Assembly: GCA_020353515.1 (NCBI GenBank)
Contig: CP070695.1
Coordinates: forward strand, 1,999,814-2,063,813
Length of the DNA stretch: 64,000 nt
Direction of reading: 5' to 3'
DNA from: Candidatus Heimdallarchaeota archaeon
Lineage (GTDB): Archaea > Asgardarchaeota > Heimdallarchaeia > Hodarchaeales > Hodarchaeaceae
Made by a program: the position numbers and the translations under genes
The notes under the pieces: model-generated
Told to the model about the DNA's origin: nothing
What the model saw: only the letters and a program-made list of their open reading frames with translations
Database searches by the model: none
Shown: piece after piece, positions 34,396-43,221 of the stretch
How positions within the stretch are numbered: position 1 is the first letter of the stretch
Layout: the number at the start of each line of letters is the position of its first letter

Positions 34396-35391
34396 ATGAC
34401 AAATTTTAATCTCGATTCGATTCCAAGGATTCAGCTTTGCTTATTACCTACTCCAATTGTCCCTTTGACAAGGTTATCGACACATCTTGGTGGAGTAAAG
34501 GTATTCATAAAAAGGGATGATTTGACTGGTGTTGCTTTTGGTGGTAATAAGAATCGAAAGCTTGAATTCCTTTTAGCTGATGCTAAGAGAAAGAAAGCTG
34601 ATGTAATTGTAACAGAAGGAGCTTTACAATCGAATCATTGTCTACAAACAGCAGCTTGTTCCGCAAAGTTAGGTTTTGAGTGTGAATTGGTGTTATCGGG
34701 AAATATTCCTGAATTTATCACAGGGAATCTTCTTTTAGACCAGATTCTTGATGTGAAAATACATCGAGCGAAAGATAGCTTTGAACGGAAAGAACTTATG
34801 GTACTGGTAGAAGAGGAACTAAAAGACAAAGGTAAAAGACCGTATATGATTCCAACAGGTGGTTCTACTGACATCGGTGCATTAGGTTACTTAAAATGTA
34901 TAGTAGAACTTGAGAGGCAATCAAAAGATCTGGGAATTATATTTGATTATTTTGTTCATTCAACAGGTAGTGGAGGCACTCAATCAGGAGTTTTGATAGG
35001 AAAAGAGCTGTATTATCCAGAATTAGAAATTTTGGGGATTAGCGAAGGTGAGTCTAAACAGAAATTAAGAAAGAAAGTAAAAGAAATCATTGAGAATTTT
35101 AATAACATAAGGGGGTTGAATTTGGTGATTGGAGACGATAAGATCAAGATATACGAGGAGTATTTTGGAGAAGGCTATGGTATCCCCAATCAAGAAATGA
35201 TTGAAACTGTGAAATTAGTGGCGAGATTAGAAGGAGTATTTTTAGATCCAGTTTATACTGGTAAAGCTATGGTCGGTTTAATCGATCTTGTGAAAACAGA
35301 AGTCATCCCTAAGGATAAAAATGTATTGTTCCTTCATTCAGGAGGAAGTACATCAATTTTTAATTATTACAATGTTTTTCAGAAGGAGTAG
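34396..35391 (+). CDS. PLP-dependent D-cysteine desulfhydrase/ACC deaminase-like enzyme
   Basis: A 331-residue fold-type II PLP enzyme. The family block KRDDLTGVAFGGNKNRKLE contains the Schiff-base Lys (Lys52 by comparison with ACC deaminase), and ALQSNHCLQTAACSAKLG is the Ser-Asn cofactor contact. STGSGGTQSG binds the PLP phosphate and FLHSGGSTSIF closes the site. D-cysteine desulfhydrase (giving pyruvate, sulfide and ammonia) is the usual archaeal role; ACC deaminase is the alternative, and residues that separate them are not decisive here. Confidence 0.85.
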   Translation: MTNFNLDSIPRIQLCLLPTPIVPLTRLSTHLGGVKVFIKRDDLTGVAFGGNKNRKLEFLLADAKRKKADVIVTEGALQSNHCLQTAACSAKLGFECELVLSGNIPEFITGNLLLDQILDVKIHRAKDSFERKELMVLVEEELKDKGKRPYMIPTGGSTDIGALGYLKCIVELERQSKDLGIIFDYFVHSTGSGGTQSGVLIGKELYYPELEILGISEGESKQKLRKKVKEIIENFNNIRGLNLVIGDDKIKIYEEYFGEGYGIPNQEMIETVKLVARLEGVFLDPVYTGKAMVGLIDLVKTEVIPKDKNVLFLHSGGSTSIFNYYNVFQKE

Positions 35392-35407
35392 GTTTCTTTT
35401 TGTTTCC

Positions 35408-36421
35408 TTATTGTTGAAATGCACTAATAGTATCCATAGCCAATTCAGGAGTACAATTATGGGGTAACATTACCACTGGAATATCTGTACCAAGTTGTCT
35501 TAATTCATCATAGCGTTTAACAACATATTCGGGAGGCCCAACTACTGCAATACGATCAAGCATGTCCTGGGAAACGGAATTGGCTGCAGTCTCTCTATCA
35601 CCAGCTAGGAATGCCTTTCTTATTCTGTTTGCTTCTGTTTCAAAACCATATCTTTTAATTATCTCAAAATAAAACGTACCCATCCCCCCAATATAATAGG
35701 CGAGATTTCTTTGGATAAGGTTTTTTGCATTTTCTGTGTCTGACGCACAAGTAAGAATGTATGGTGTGATTTCGAGCTCTTCTTTAGATCTTAGTGTTCG
35801 TTCCCTTTTTTCTAATCCTAGTTTCAAATCTTGCTTTGAACTTGGAATTTCAGTGAAGGATGTCCAAATTGGAAACCAGCCATCAGCTAGTTCTCCTGTA
35901 ATTTGCACATTCTTTGATCCCATAGATGCGAGAAATATGGGAATTGTCAAAGATGGTTCAAAGCTACTTAATGAAAATCGCTTTAAGGAGTAAATCTTTC
36001 CAGAGTAATTTACCCTTTCACCTGAAAATATCAAGCGTAATATTTCTAGGTATTCCCGAGTACGTTGTAGGGGAGAAGGTTGAAAGAAGTTTATTCCATG
36101 CCAGTCTTGAATGACAATGGGCCCACTTAAGCCTAATCCTAAAATGAAACGCCCTTCTGTTAATTCATCAATGCTAGCTGCTGTTTGAGCTAATGTTGCT
36201 GGGGTTCGGGAAAAGAGATTAACGATTCCAGTACCTAAGATTAGTTCTGAAGTGTAGTGTGCCATGGTTGTTACTTGAGTAAAAGCATCATGGCCCCAAC
36301 GTTCTGGAATAAACAGATGGGTGAAATTTGAGTTATCTAGTAAGGTTACCAGATCATGACATAAGGAAGGTTGTAAATAATCATACGATAAGGTGAATCC
36401 TAATTTTACTTGAGGAGACAT
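35408..36421 (-). CDS. Luciferase-like (LLM) flavin/F420-dependent oxidoreductase
   Basis: About 337 residues with the LLM TIM barrel: KLGFTLSYDY at the start, FTHLFIPERWGHDAF, LILGTGIVNLFSRTPATLAQ, FILGLGLSGP and LPHNCTPELAM near the end. Archaeal relatives include F420-dependent reductases such as Mer, but the exact reaction and whether FMN or F420 is used cannot be read. ATG 36421 is preferred, because the longer start at 36481 would run into the end of the upstream 7TM-longin gene. It lies 40 bp after that gene on the same strand. Confidence 0.8.
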   Translation of the reverse strand: MSPQVKLGFTLSYDYLQPSLCHDLVTLLDNSNFTHLFIPERWGHDAFTQVTTMAHYTSELILGTGIVNLFSRTPATLAQTAASIDELTEGRFILGLGLSGPIVIQDWHGINFFQPSPLQRTREYLEILRLIFSGERVNYSGKIYSLKRFSLSSFEPSLTIPIFLASMGSKNVQITGELADGWFPIWTSFTEIPSSKQDLKLGLEKRERTLRSKEELEITPYILTCASDTENAKNLIQRNLAYYIGGMGTFYFEIIKRYGFETEANRIRKAFLAGDRETAANSVSQDMLDRIAVVGPPEYVVKRYDELRQLGTDIPVVMLPHNCTPELAMDTISAFQQ

Positions 36422-36461
36422 GATGAATGCAAACTTCTGATTCCTCATATATAATCTTGAA

Positions 36462-37628
36462 TTATTGACGTCCAAAAGCAATCTTTAGTAACGATTCAGC
36501 CTCATCAAAAAAGTTCTTTATGACAACTGCGTATTCTTGATCCTCAAGTCCGTACTTCAAGTTGAACATAGTACCAAAAGAATCTAAGGCGCTCCACAAG
36601 AAACTTGAAATTCGATCTACAAGGAGAAAGATAATAAAATTCTCATTCTGAGATAGCATTATTTTCTTATCTAAGAATTGAATCATTCTTATGTTTTCAG
36701 TATTTATCATTTCTGTAAACAAGTTTAAAATAGCATGTACCCCTCCAGATAATAATAAATCTTTCTCGCTAGATGAATCTCCTTTTGGAACTGTAAAATT
36801 ATGAGAGAATAATAATAAACCCGATCTATTAATGACCAATAGCTTCTCAATGTTTTGAAATTGTAGAAAGCCTACAGGTGCCTTTACATACGCTTGAAAA
36901 ATCATCACACTACCAAGAATCACGTTAATATGGGGAGCAATGTGCTTCAGGAAAACCACTAGGTTAGGATTTAATAATTCTTCTAACTGATAGGCTCCAG
37001 CAATAATAACTAAAGTGACGAGATAATAAAGAATAATTGACCACTGCATCAATGTTACTTGTCTTTTCTGTAATTCATCTTCTGTACTGTTTTTGATTCT
37101 TCTAAGTGCTCCTAATGTGACAATAATTACGTAAATGACAAAATATGACGCGGGGAAGTTCGTTGAAAAGAGGAAGTTAAGAAATAACAAGAATAAAGTA
37201 TTAGTTTCTGTCGTACTTACTGGAAATACTTCTGGGATCACTATTTGATACATGACATTTAAAATGAAGGCACCTAGGAAAGCACCATAAAAAAAGCCGT
37301 GAATTGGGTTTATTCTTTCATTCTCGAAATAATCAATAAATAGCATGAAGAATCCCCCAGAGATTCCGCCGAAGAATGGGAATAACCAAACAAAAATGTT
37401 ATCTTCTTGTAGATAAAAACCAACTGGATCATTAAAGTTTATCAAAAAAAACCAGAATTCAATAAGCATCAAAATAAATAAGAGTAGATAAGCACCAGCT
37501 AGCAATGATACAACAGTGATTTTTGTTTCTCTCCATCTCTTACTTAGTCTGAAAAAAATAAAAATACTAACCAATAATTCTAGTAAAAAGACACCAAAAC
37601 CAAAATAACTTATTATTGTTGGTGTCAT
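36462..37628 (-). CDS. Seven-helix membrane protein fused to longin/roadblock-like domain
   Basis: A 388-residue protein. The first ~250 residues hold about seven hydrophobic helices (near 5-26, 38-62, 78-100, 108-130, 143-172, 190-215, 225-247). The cytoplasmic end (about 258-388) has the longin/roadblock order: strand KLLVINRSGLLLFSHNF, helix LLLSGGVHAILNLFTEMI, strands IRMIQFLDKKIMLSQ and FIIFLLVDR, helix ALDSFGTMFNLKYGL. The 'INRSGLLLFSH' strand is the same class as the first strand of the longin protein at 9311. No kinase or cyclase domain is present. A 7TM sensor coupled to a GTPase-binding fold is plausible. It lies upstream of the LLM gene. Confidence 0.7.
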   Translation of the reverse strand: MTPTIISYFGFGVFLLELLVSIFIFFRLSKRWRETKITVVSLLAGAYLLLFILMLIEFWFFLINFNDPVGFYLQEDNIFVWLFPFFGGISGGFFMLFIDYFENERINPIHGFFYGAFLGAFILNVMYQIVIPEVFPVSTTETNTLFLLFLNFLFSTNFPASYFVIYVIIVTLGALRRIKNSTEDELQKRQVTLMQWSIILYYLVTLVIIAGAYQLEELLNPNLVVFLKHIAPHINVILGSVMIFQAYVKAPVGFLQFQNIEKLLVINRSGLLLFSHNFTVPKGDSSSEKDLLLSGGVHAILNLFTEMINTENIRMIQFLDKKIMLSQNENFIIFLLVDRISSFLWSALDSFGTMFNLKYGLEDQEYAVVIKNFFDEAESLLKIAFGRQ

Positions 37629-37725
37629 TATGAATCATTACTCATAATTGTGGAAGTCTACTGTTTCATGAACAATTGCTGTTTCAAAGTTGAATAATAA
37701 AAATGTTAGGAAATTCTTTGCTTTC

Positions 37726-38610
37726 CTATTTTTCTGGAAATAAAGGTGTAAAATTCTCTGATTTTGCCCGTTGGATTATCTCTTCTTGTTTACTTGTTCC
37801 CAGTTTCTGAAATTTCTTAACAGCATCAAGCACTAATGGCCATAATCGAAGATCACAGGGTAAGGAATATGTAGTAACCCCTTCTTGGGAAAGAGTATAT
37901 CCTACTGCATCATCAATCCAAGTTTGTTCATCTAGAGGTTGGTACCATGTCCCATATTTCTTTGCGAAGGTCCATCTTCTTCTTGAAATTGCTTTGATAG
38001 CAATAACCCCAATATGCTTCTCTTGCGCAAGCTTTAGAACAGGTCGAAAATCGTTACTAGGGTGAGGATGAGCCATTGCAGCGACATAGACAGGGATTAA
38101 AATCGTATCAAAGTATTCCTTAGACTTCAGTGCTTTTATCATGATTCTCATGTCGCTATGACACGTGATACCAATATTTTTAATGAGATCTGTTTCTTTG
38201 GCTTCTTTAAAAGCTTCCATTGCTCCATCCTTTCCCATGATTTGCTCTAATTCTTCCATTGTCGAAACTGTATGAAATTGGTATAAATCGAAATAGGATG
38301 TGCCTAACCGCTTTAATGACCGATTTAATTCCTTCCAAGCCCCCTCTTTAGTTCTTTCCATCGTTTTTTCGGATAAAAATATTTTATTACGGATTTTCTG
38401 AATCCAGGGGTGAATTCTGACCTCTGCTTCTCCATAAGAAGGAGCCACATCAATGATATTCACGCCTTGAGCAATAGCATTCTCAATCGCTATATTAGCT
38501 CTTTCTTGAGCTGTCTTCGGATCTTGTTCCTGTAACCATCCTAATGCACATCCACCCAAAGTTAAAATCGAAGCGTTGTGACCTGTTTTGCCAAATTGTC
38601 TAAATTCCAT
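37726..38610 (-). CDS. Aldo/keto reductase
   Basis: About 294 residues. The catalytic set is visible: Asp and Tyr in NIIDVAPSYGEAE, Lys in FLSEKTM and His in DLYQFHTV. The N-terminus MEFRQFGKTGHNASILTLG is typical. ATG 38610 matches the family; an open frame extends 20 residues upstream without similarity. It has the shorter C-terminus seen in archaeal/bacterial members and no ferredoxin extension. It would reduce an aldehyde or ketone with NAD(P)H. A second member is at 60305-61297, but the two are not close copies. Confidence 0.85.
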   Translation of the reverse strand: MEFRQFGKTGHNASILTLGGCALGWLQEQDPKTAQERANIAIENAIAQGVNIIDVAPSYGEAEVRIHPWIQKIRNKIFLSEKTMERTKEGAWKELNRSLKRLGTSYFDLYQFHTVSTMEELEQIMGKDGAMEAFKEAKETDLIKNIGITCHSDMRIMIKALKSKEYFDTILIPVYVAAMAHPHPSNDFRPVLKLAQEKHIGVIAIKAISRRRWTFAKKYGTWYQPLDEQTWIDDAVGYTLSQEGVTTYSLPCDLRLWPLVLDAVKKFQKLGTSKQEEIIQRAKSENFTPLFPEK

Positions 38611-38809
38611 GAAATCACCAAGAGAGCTATCTAGAAAAACATAAGATATGCTTTTCTGATAGTTTACCAAAAATGGATGTAAAGTTTATAAGAGGTAAAG
38701 CTCCTTCAGATACGATCCTAAATCCTTGGATGGGTTTGCTTACTGATGTTATCAATTTCTTTTTTCTTAATCTCTCCTTTGTTACAACTTCCAATTGGAG
38801 CTGAAATTG

Positions 38810-39031
38810 ATGTTAAAAGATCGAGTAATGTTTCCTCACCATTTTTCTTTAATATCACACTTATTACCCCTAGCATATATGATGATCGGACTTTTGTTAA
38901 GGGAAAATGAGGTAATTGGAAGGTATTATCCTAAGAATAAGGAATATATCAAGGGTCATGACGTAAGTGTCTTAATCCAAAGTTACATAAAACAGGTGAA
39001 AGGAGTTATCGAGGATTTTGAAGAAGAATAA
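38810..39031 (+). CDS. Small hypothetical protein upstream of phosphorylase
   Basis: A 73-residue frame from ATG 38810, with GGAG 9 bases upstream. The sequence has one hydrophobic segment (FSLISHLLPLAYMMIGLLL) and a charged tail (YYPKNKEYIKGHDVSVLIQ, then VKGVIEDFEEE). It looks like a genuine protein but no family is recognised; it may be the C-terminal part of a larger, now truncated one. It ends 44 bp before the phosphorylase on the same strand. Function unknown. Confidence 0.45.
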   Translation: MLKDRVMFPHHFSLISHLLPLAYMMIGLLLRENEVIGRYYPKNKEYIKGHDVSVLIQSYIKQVKGVIEDFEEE

Positions 39032-39075
39032 CTAATTCCTCTTCTAACCTTAGTTTTTATCAGAAGGGCTATTAA

Positions 39076-39813
39076 ATGGATTTTTTTGATCACACTTCGA
39101 AAGCGTACATTGAACCAATCGATGAGATTAAATTCTATCGTGCTGCTTATCCAATTCCCTCTAAACTAATTTATTCCCCCTTTTCTCGTCCTGAGTTTCC
39201 ACAAAAAAGTATGAAAGGAAAAATAAAGGAACTGCCAAAGTTATATCATGGTACCCATTTATATTGTATTAATGACTCAATTTTATACTTCCAAGGCCTT
39301 CTTGGAGCTCCTGCAACGGGTATTTTTTTGGAGGAATTAATTGCATTGGGAATTAAGGAATTCATTTTTCTTGGTTTAGCGGGAGCTATTCAATCTGCTT
39401 CAATTGGTGACAGAATTATTGTAACTGAAGCAGTACGGTTGGAGGGCACAAGTCATCACTATTTACCAACTCACGCGCCAAGTTTACCATCAATTGAGAT
39501 GACAAATGATTTATCGGACTTTTTTTTGTCTAGAGGAATTTCATGCACCAAAGGGAAAATATGTAGCACTGATGCTCCTTTTAGAGAAACCTTCAATTTA
39601 GTTAATCAGCTACGTCAGAAAGAAGTTATTGCTATTGAGATGGAGATAGCAGCTGCCTTTGCCATTGCATCATTTCGTAATGTGAAAGCTGCAGCCATGG
39701 TAATCATAAGTGATGAACTTAAGGGTGATCAGTGGTCAAAGTTTCAACCTGATCAATACTCAGACACCTTTCTTGCTAGTTTTAATTACCTGTTGAACTA
39801 CTTTTCCCAATAA
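39076..39813 (+). CDS. Nucleoside phosphorylase (PNP/UDP phosphorylase family)
   Basis: A 245-residue enzyme. FIFLGLAGAIQ (about 96-105) is the phosphate/ribose loop, IGDRIIVTEAVRLEGTS follows, VIAIEMEIAAAFAIASF (about 184-200) carries the nucleoside-binding Met-Glu, and IISDE (about 210) has the base-protonating Asp. Here the E-M-E motif is intact, unlike in the paralogue at 272. It releases ribose 1-phosphate from a purine or pyrimidine nucleoside, or acts on methylthioadenosine. Purine versus uridine use is not decided. Confidence 0.9.
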   Translation: MDFFDHTSKAYIEPIDEIKFYRAAYPIPSKLIYSPFSRPEFPQKSMKGKIKELPKLYHGTHLYCINDSILYFQGLLGAPATGIFLEELIALGIKEFIFLGLAGAIQSASIGDRIIVTEAVRLEGTSHHYLPTHAPSLPSIEMTNDLSDFFLSRGISCTKGKICSTDAPFRETFNLVNQLRQKEVIAIEMEIAAAFAIASFRNVKAAAMVIISDELKGDQWSKFQPDQYSDTFLASFNYLLNYFSQ

Positions 39814-39830
39814 AGAAGCTGGATTGTATT

Positions 39831-42302
39831 CTATTCAACAACTCGTAGCGCAGAAGTGAGATCCATTTTGATTAGTTTGCGAATTGATAGTAAGGGGGTT
39901 AATGTGACAAGAACAATTCCAATCAGTATGAGGATTATAAGGCTATCAGGATAGAGGAATGATGTCAACCAGATTTCATTCATTGCTTGATCCACACGTG
40001 CTTCAAGTATATCGACTACAAAAGGTGAAAATAGGAAATAACCAGTTATTGTCCCCAGGAATCCTAAAATCATGGATTCTACCATTAAAATTAGCGATGA
40101 AGTTCGAATAGGGGTTCCAAAGGCAGCCATGGTCGCTAATTCTCGGGTTCGTTCATCAATATTCACTGTTGTAGTATTATATACCAAGAGTAGAGCTAAG
40201 ATCAATACTACATATTGGATTACATCAAAAATAGATCTAAACATCTCAATAAGCTCTTCATACACTTTAACCATTTTTATGACTGATTGGATCCCATTGT
40301 ATCCCTGAAGATTGAAAAAATTTTGTTGGATAGATTCTTCCGTTATTCCTTCTTTCGGTAGAATCATCACTGCATTTACTAATCCAGTTACATTGAAAAT
40401 TTGGTCATTTGATATATCACAAAATGCCCAGAATCGAATTTTACTATTTTGGATGCCAATTACCTGAAATGTTGTATTCTCTTTGGAATATTGGAGTGCT
40501 GATTTTCGATAAGGATGTTCAAGTGTGATTTCGTCTCCGATTTCAACTTTCAAATCCCGTGCAGCTTCCTGAGAAATGATTATCCCAGATGTAAGAATAT
40601 ATGGTTCAACCTCTCTGATTGTTTCTGGACTCCATATTGGATTAGAAAAATTGAAGCAACGTAAAACTATAGTATAAGATTCGTGTTCTCCATGCAATGT
40701 TACTGGTATTTGGATCATAGGAACTGCTAATCTCACATCCGTATCCTTAGTAATGTTTGTCACAGGTGATTGTGACGTATTATATAAATTATTGAGTAAC
40801 ACATCGATCCGTCCTTCAGAATCCCCTTTTATGATCTTCTGTTCACTTTCTAACAAAAAATCTGCTCCATCAACAAATCCTAAGACAGCTGCAAGGACAC
40901 AAATAGCAAGTGCAATTCCAGTTAAAGTTGAAACAGCTCTTCGAAGATTTCGGGAGATGTTGCGAATTGGGAATTGAATGAATATTGAACTTGGAAGACG
41001 GATCCATGTTAATAAAGGAGAAATTCCTCTACCTGAACTTACTTTGGGTCCAGTTTGAATTGCATGGATCGGTTGAATTCGAGTAGCTCGCCATATAGGC
41101 ACAATAGATGCAATAAAGGGGATAAGGATCCCTAAAAGTGTTCCTTGCAGAAATAGTTCTGTTACCAGCCATTCTTTCCACACATGATAGGGTAAAAGAT
41201 CCGTAATTACTTCTCCAAATCGATTTCCTAAGATTATTGCAAAAATATAACCAAATATAATCCCTCCAAGTGCGATTTCAAGACTGAACAGTAAGTATCT
41301 ATATGCAATCTGACGAGGTGACACCCCCAATGCCATGTTTATTCCAATCTCACGGCGTTGAGAATTCACAACACGTGAAATGAGATTATAAGCTCCGAAA
41401 GCAGCAATGATAAGGATGAGAAAAGAAAAAATGTAATATAAACTCTGATCACCAGAGATATCTTCTTCTTGAAACTTATAGGCAGGATAATCCTCTTTTT
41501 CAATATATTCAAAAGAAATGAGGGAAAAATGATCTTGAAAGTAGTCTTTAAGATCTATGATAAGCTCCTCAAGATTGGCTTCAGGTGTTGTTAGTATCAC
41601 AACCTCATTTACATATCCAAGAGGTAAACCTGTCGCTTGCTGAAGAATTCTTTGAGCTGCTTCAAGAGGAACGAACAGGGCAGCAAAAGATGATTGTGCA
41701 TATACTAAATTCTCTTCGTTTACCACAAAATATTCAGGTGTCAGTGCTGTTCCAATGAATGATAGTTTAATGCCTCCTGTAATAGTAAGGAATTGTTTTT
41801 TAGGTTTCAAGTTGTGATAACTAGCAAAGTTATGTTCTACAAGACAAATATCCTCTGCTGTTTCCGTTGATTTAATGTGTCGGCCATCTGTTACGTAAAT
41901 ACCATTTACATCTAAATTCTGAGATCCATCAGAGACATTGATGCCAATGATGCGACCATTCACCAAAATGGTTTGATTAGAAGTAGATGCGTTAATTGTT
42001 GTCGGAAAACTTACTCGATATTCTAGTACATCAATCCAATTCTTATGTGACAGATTCTGAAGAGCAGAAGAAAGCTCAGCTTGCGGTATCCAACTTCCAG
42101 GAAGCAGCTGTATTTTTAGATCAAACATATTTAGATCTTTGTTACTTTCTTCAAAGGCTTGTTGTCTCCAAGGAGTAGAGCTGCTCAATCCTGTATATAT
42201 CCCAGTACCTAAACCTATTATTATTGCAATAGCTAGCACTTGGATTTTGCGTTGTCTCAAATCCCGAAAGGACCATTTAAGAAACAGCCTAAGATTACCC
42301 AT
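39831..42302 (-). CDS. MacB/LolCE-type ABC permease (FtsX family)
   Basis: An 823-residue permease. TM1 (about 13-35) is followed by a large outer domain (about 40-270). Helices 2-4 (about 285-405) include the coupling region SRVVNSQRREIGINMALGV. A second FtsX unit starts near 435 (FPIRNISRNLRRAVSTLTG) with another outer domain (about 465-690) and three final helices, with NIDERTRELATMAAFGTP as its coupling helix. Such transporters work by mechanotransmission, moving lipids or lipoproteins or exporting compounds. ATG 42302 lies 5 bp after the stop of the ATPase gene; GTG 42314 would overlap it. Confidence 0.9.
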   Translation of the reverse strand: MGNLRLFLKWSFRDLRQRKIQVLAIAIIIGLGTGIYTGLSSSTPWRQQAFEESNKDLNMFDLKIQLLPGSWIPQAELSSALQNLSHKNWIDVLEYRVSFPTTINASTSNQTILVNGRIIGINVSDGSQNLDVNGIYVTDGRHIKSTETAEDICLVEHNFASYHNLKPKKQFLTITGGIKLSFIGTALTPEYFVVNEENLVYAQSSFAALFVPLEAAQRILQQATGLPLGYVNEVVILTTPEANLEELIIDLKDYFQDHFSLISFEYIEKEDYPAYKFQEEDISGDQSLYYIFSFLILIIAAFGAYNLISRVVNSQRREIGINMALGVSPRQIAYRYLLFSLEIALGGIIFGYIFAIILGNRFGEVITDLLPYHVWKEWLVTELFLQGTLLGILIPFIASIVPIWRATRIQPIHAIQTGPKVSSGRGISPLLTWIRLPSSIFIQFPIRNISRNLRRAVSTLTGIALAICVLAAVLGFVDGADFLLESEQKIIKGDSEGRIDVLLNNLYNTSQSPVTNITKDTDVRLAVPMIQIPVTLHGEHESYTIVLRCFNFSNPIWSPETIREVEPYILTSGIIISQEAARDLKVEIGDEITLEHPYRKSALQYSKENTTFQVIGIQNSKIRFWAFCDISNDQIFNVTGLVNAVMILPKEGITEESIQQNFFNLQGYNGIQSVIKMVKVYEELIEMFRSIFDVIQYVVLILALLLVYNTTTVNIDERTRELATMAAFGTPIRTSSLILMVESMILGFLGTITGYFLFSPFVVDILEARVDQAMNEIWLTSFLYPDSLIILILIGIVLVTLTPLLSIRKLIKMDLTSALRVVE

Positions 42303-42307
42303 GGTTT

Positions 42308-43012
42308 TCACCAACGAAGATCTTCAATTGAAACTTTTCCATTTTTTGGTTGCCCATCTTCTGCGATTCTTCCTGAGTGTAACTCAATAACACGATCGGT
42401 AATCCGGGCAATCTCACGATTATGTGTGACTAAAAGAACCGTGGTACCATTATTTTGTTGTCTTAGTAAGAGCTCTAATATCTGTTTTCCTGTTCTAAAA
42501 TCTAATTCTCCTGTTGGTTCATCTGCTAGAATGATAGGGGCCTCCTTCACTAGAGCACGAGCGATTGCCACCCGTTGCTGTTCACCTCCAGAAAGTTGAT
42601 GAGGAAAATGACGAATTCGTTCCTCGAGACCGACAGCTTTTAGCGCCTCAATGGATTTTTGCCTACTATTCTTCATTCGTCCTAGATTTGCGACATATTG
42701 AACATTTTCTAAGGCTGATAACATTGGAAACAAGTTGAAAGTCTGAAATATGAATCCAATTTTGTTACGGCGAAATTTAAACTGTTGACGTCGATTATAG
42801 CGAGTGATTTCTGTTTCATAAAACTTAATTGAACCTTCTGTTGGCCTATCTAAAGCTCCTACTAGATTTAACAATGTTGTTTTCCCACTACCAGAGGGTC
42901 CTAATAATACTACTGTTTCACCCTGTTCTACTTGTAAGGAAACGCCATCCAAAGCTTTAACAGTAACTTCTCCCATTTTATAATGTTTAGATAGTTTCTT
43001 AATTTCTATCAA
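42308..43012 (-). CDS. ABC transporter ATPase (LolD/MacB type)
   Basis: A 234-residue ATPase for the permease that follows. Walker A is GPSGSGKTTLLN, the Q-loop is FIFQTFNLF, the signature is LSGGEQQRVAIARAL, Walker B is PIILADEPTGELD and the switch His is VTHN. The family mark FNLFPMLSALENV is typical of LolD/MacB proteins. It is the first gene of a two-gene operon on the minus strand. TATA-like sequence lies upstream in the divergent region shared with the 7TM gene. Confidence 0.95.
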   Translation of the reverse strand: MIEIKKLSKHYKMGEVTVKALDGVSLQVEQGETVVLLGPSGSGKTTLLNLVGALDRPTEGSIKFYETEITRYNRRQQFKFRRNKIGFIFQTFNLFPMLSALENVQYVANLGRMKNSRQKSIEALKAVGLEERIRHFPHQLSGGEQQRVAIARALVKEAPIILADEPTGELDFRTGKQILELLLRQQNNGTTVLLVTHNREIARITDRVIELHSGRIAEDGQPKNGKVSIEDLRW

Positions 43013-43120
43013 AATTAATCAATCACTCCATTTAAGTGAATATAATAACTAAATATACTGTCTTTCCTTCTATTACTAACTTTAATTAATCTTCGTATAT
43101 TTTTACTACAAACGAAGTAA

Positions 43121-43137
43121 TGTAAGGAACACTTACA
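43121..43137. promoter_or_regulatory. Inverted repeat in a divergent promoter region
   Basis: TGTAAG (43121-43126) and CTTACA (43132-43137) form a perfect inverted repeat with a 5-bp spacer, and CTTACA is repeated at 43141-43146. A TATA-like TTTATAAG follows at 43151-43158, about 65 bp before the GTG of the 7TM gene. CTTCGT (43091-43096) and ACGAAG (43112-43117) form a second, wider pair. Operator sites are plausible; the regulator is unknown. Confidence 0.4.
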
Positions 43138-43221
43138 AAGCTTACACATGTTTATAAGGTATTTTAGTCATATAACAAGTTAGAAGAACTATTGAGAATC
43201 AAAGGATACTGAGTTGATAAA

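Noticed and set aside
39831..43012. ABC exporter as a defence or toxin-immunity system
   Set aside because: It is an ordinary MacB/LolCE-type pair with no precursor peptide or modification genes beside it.
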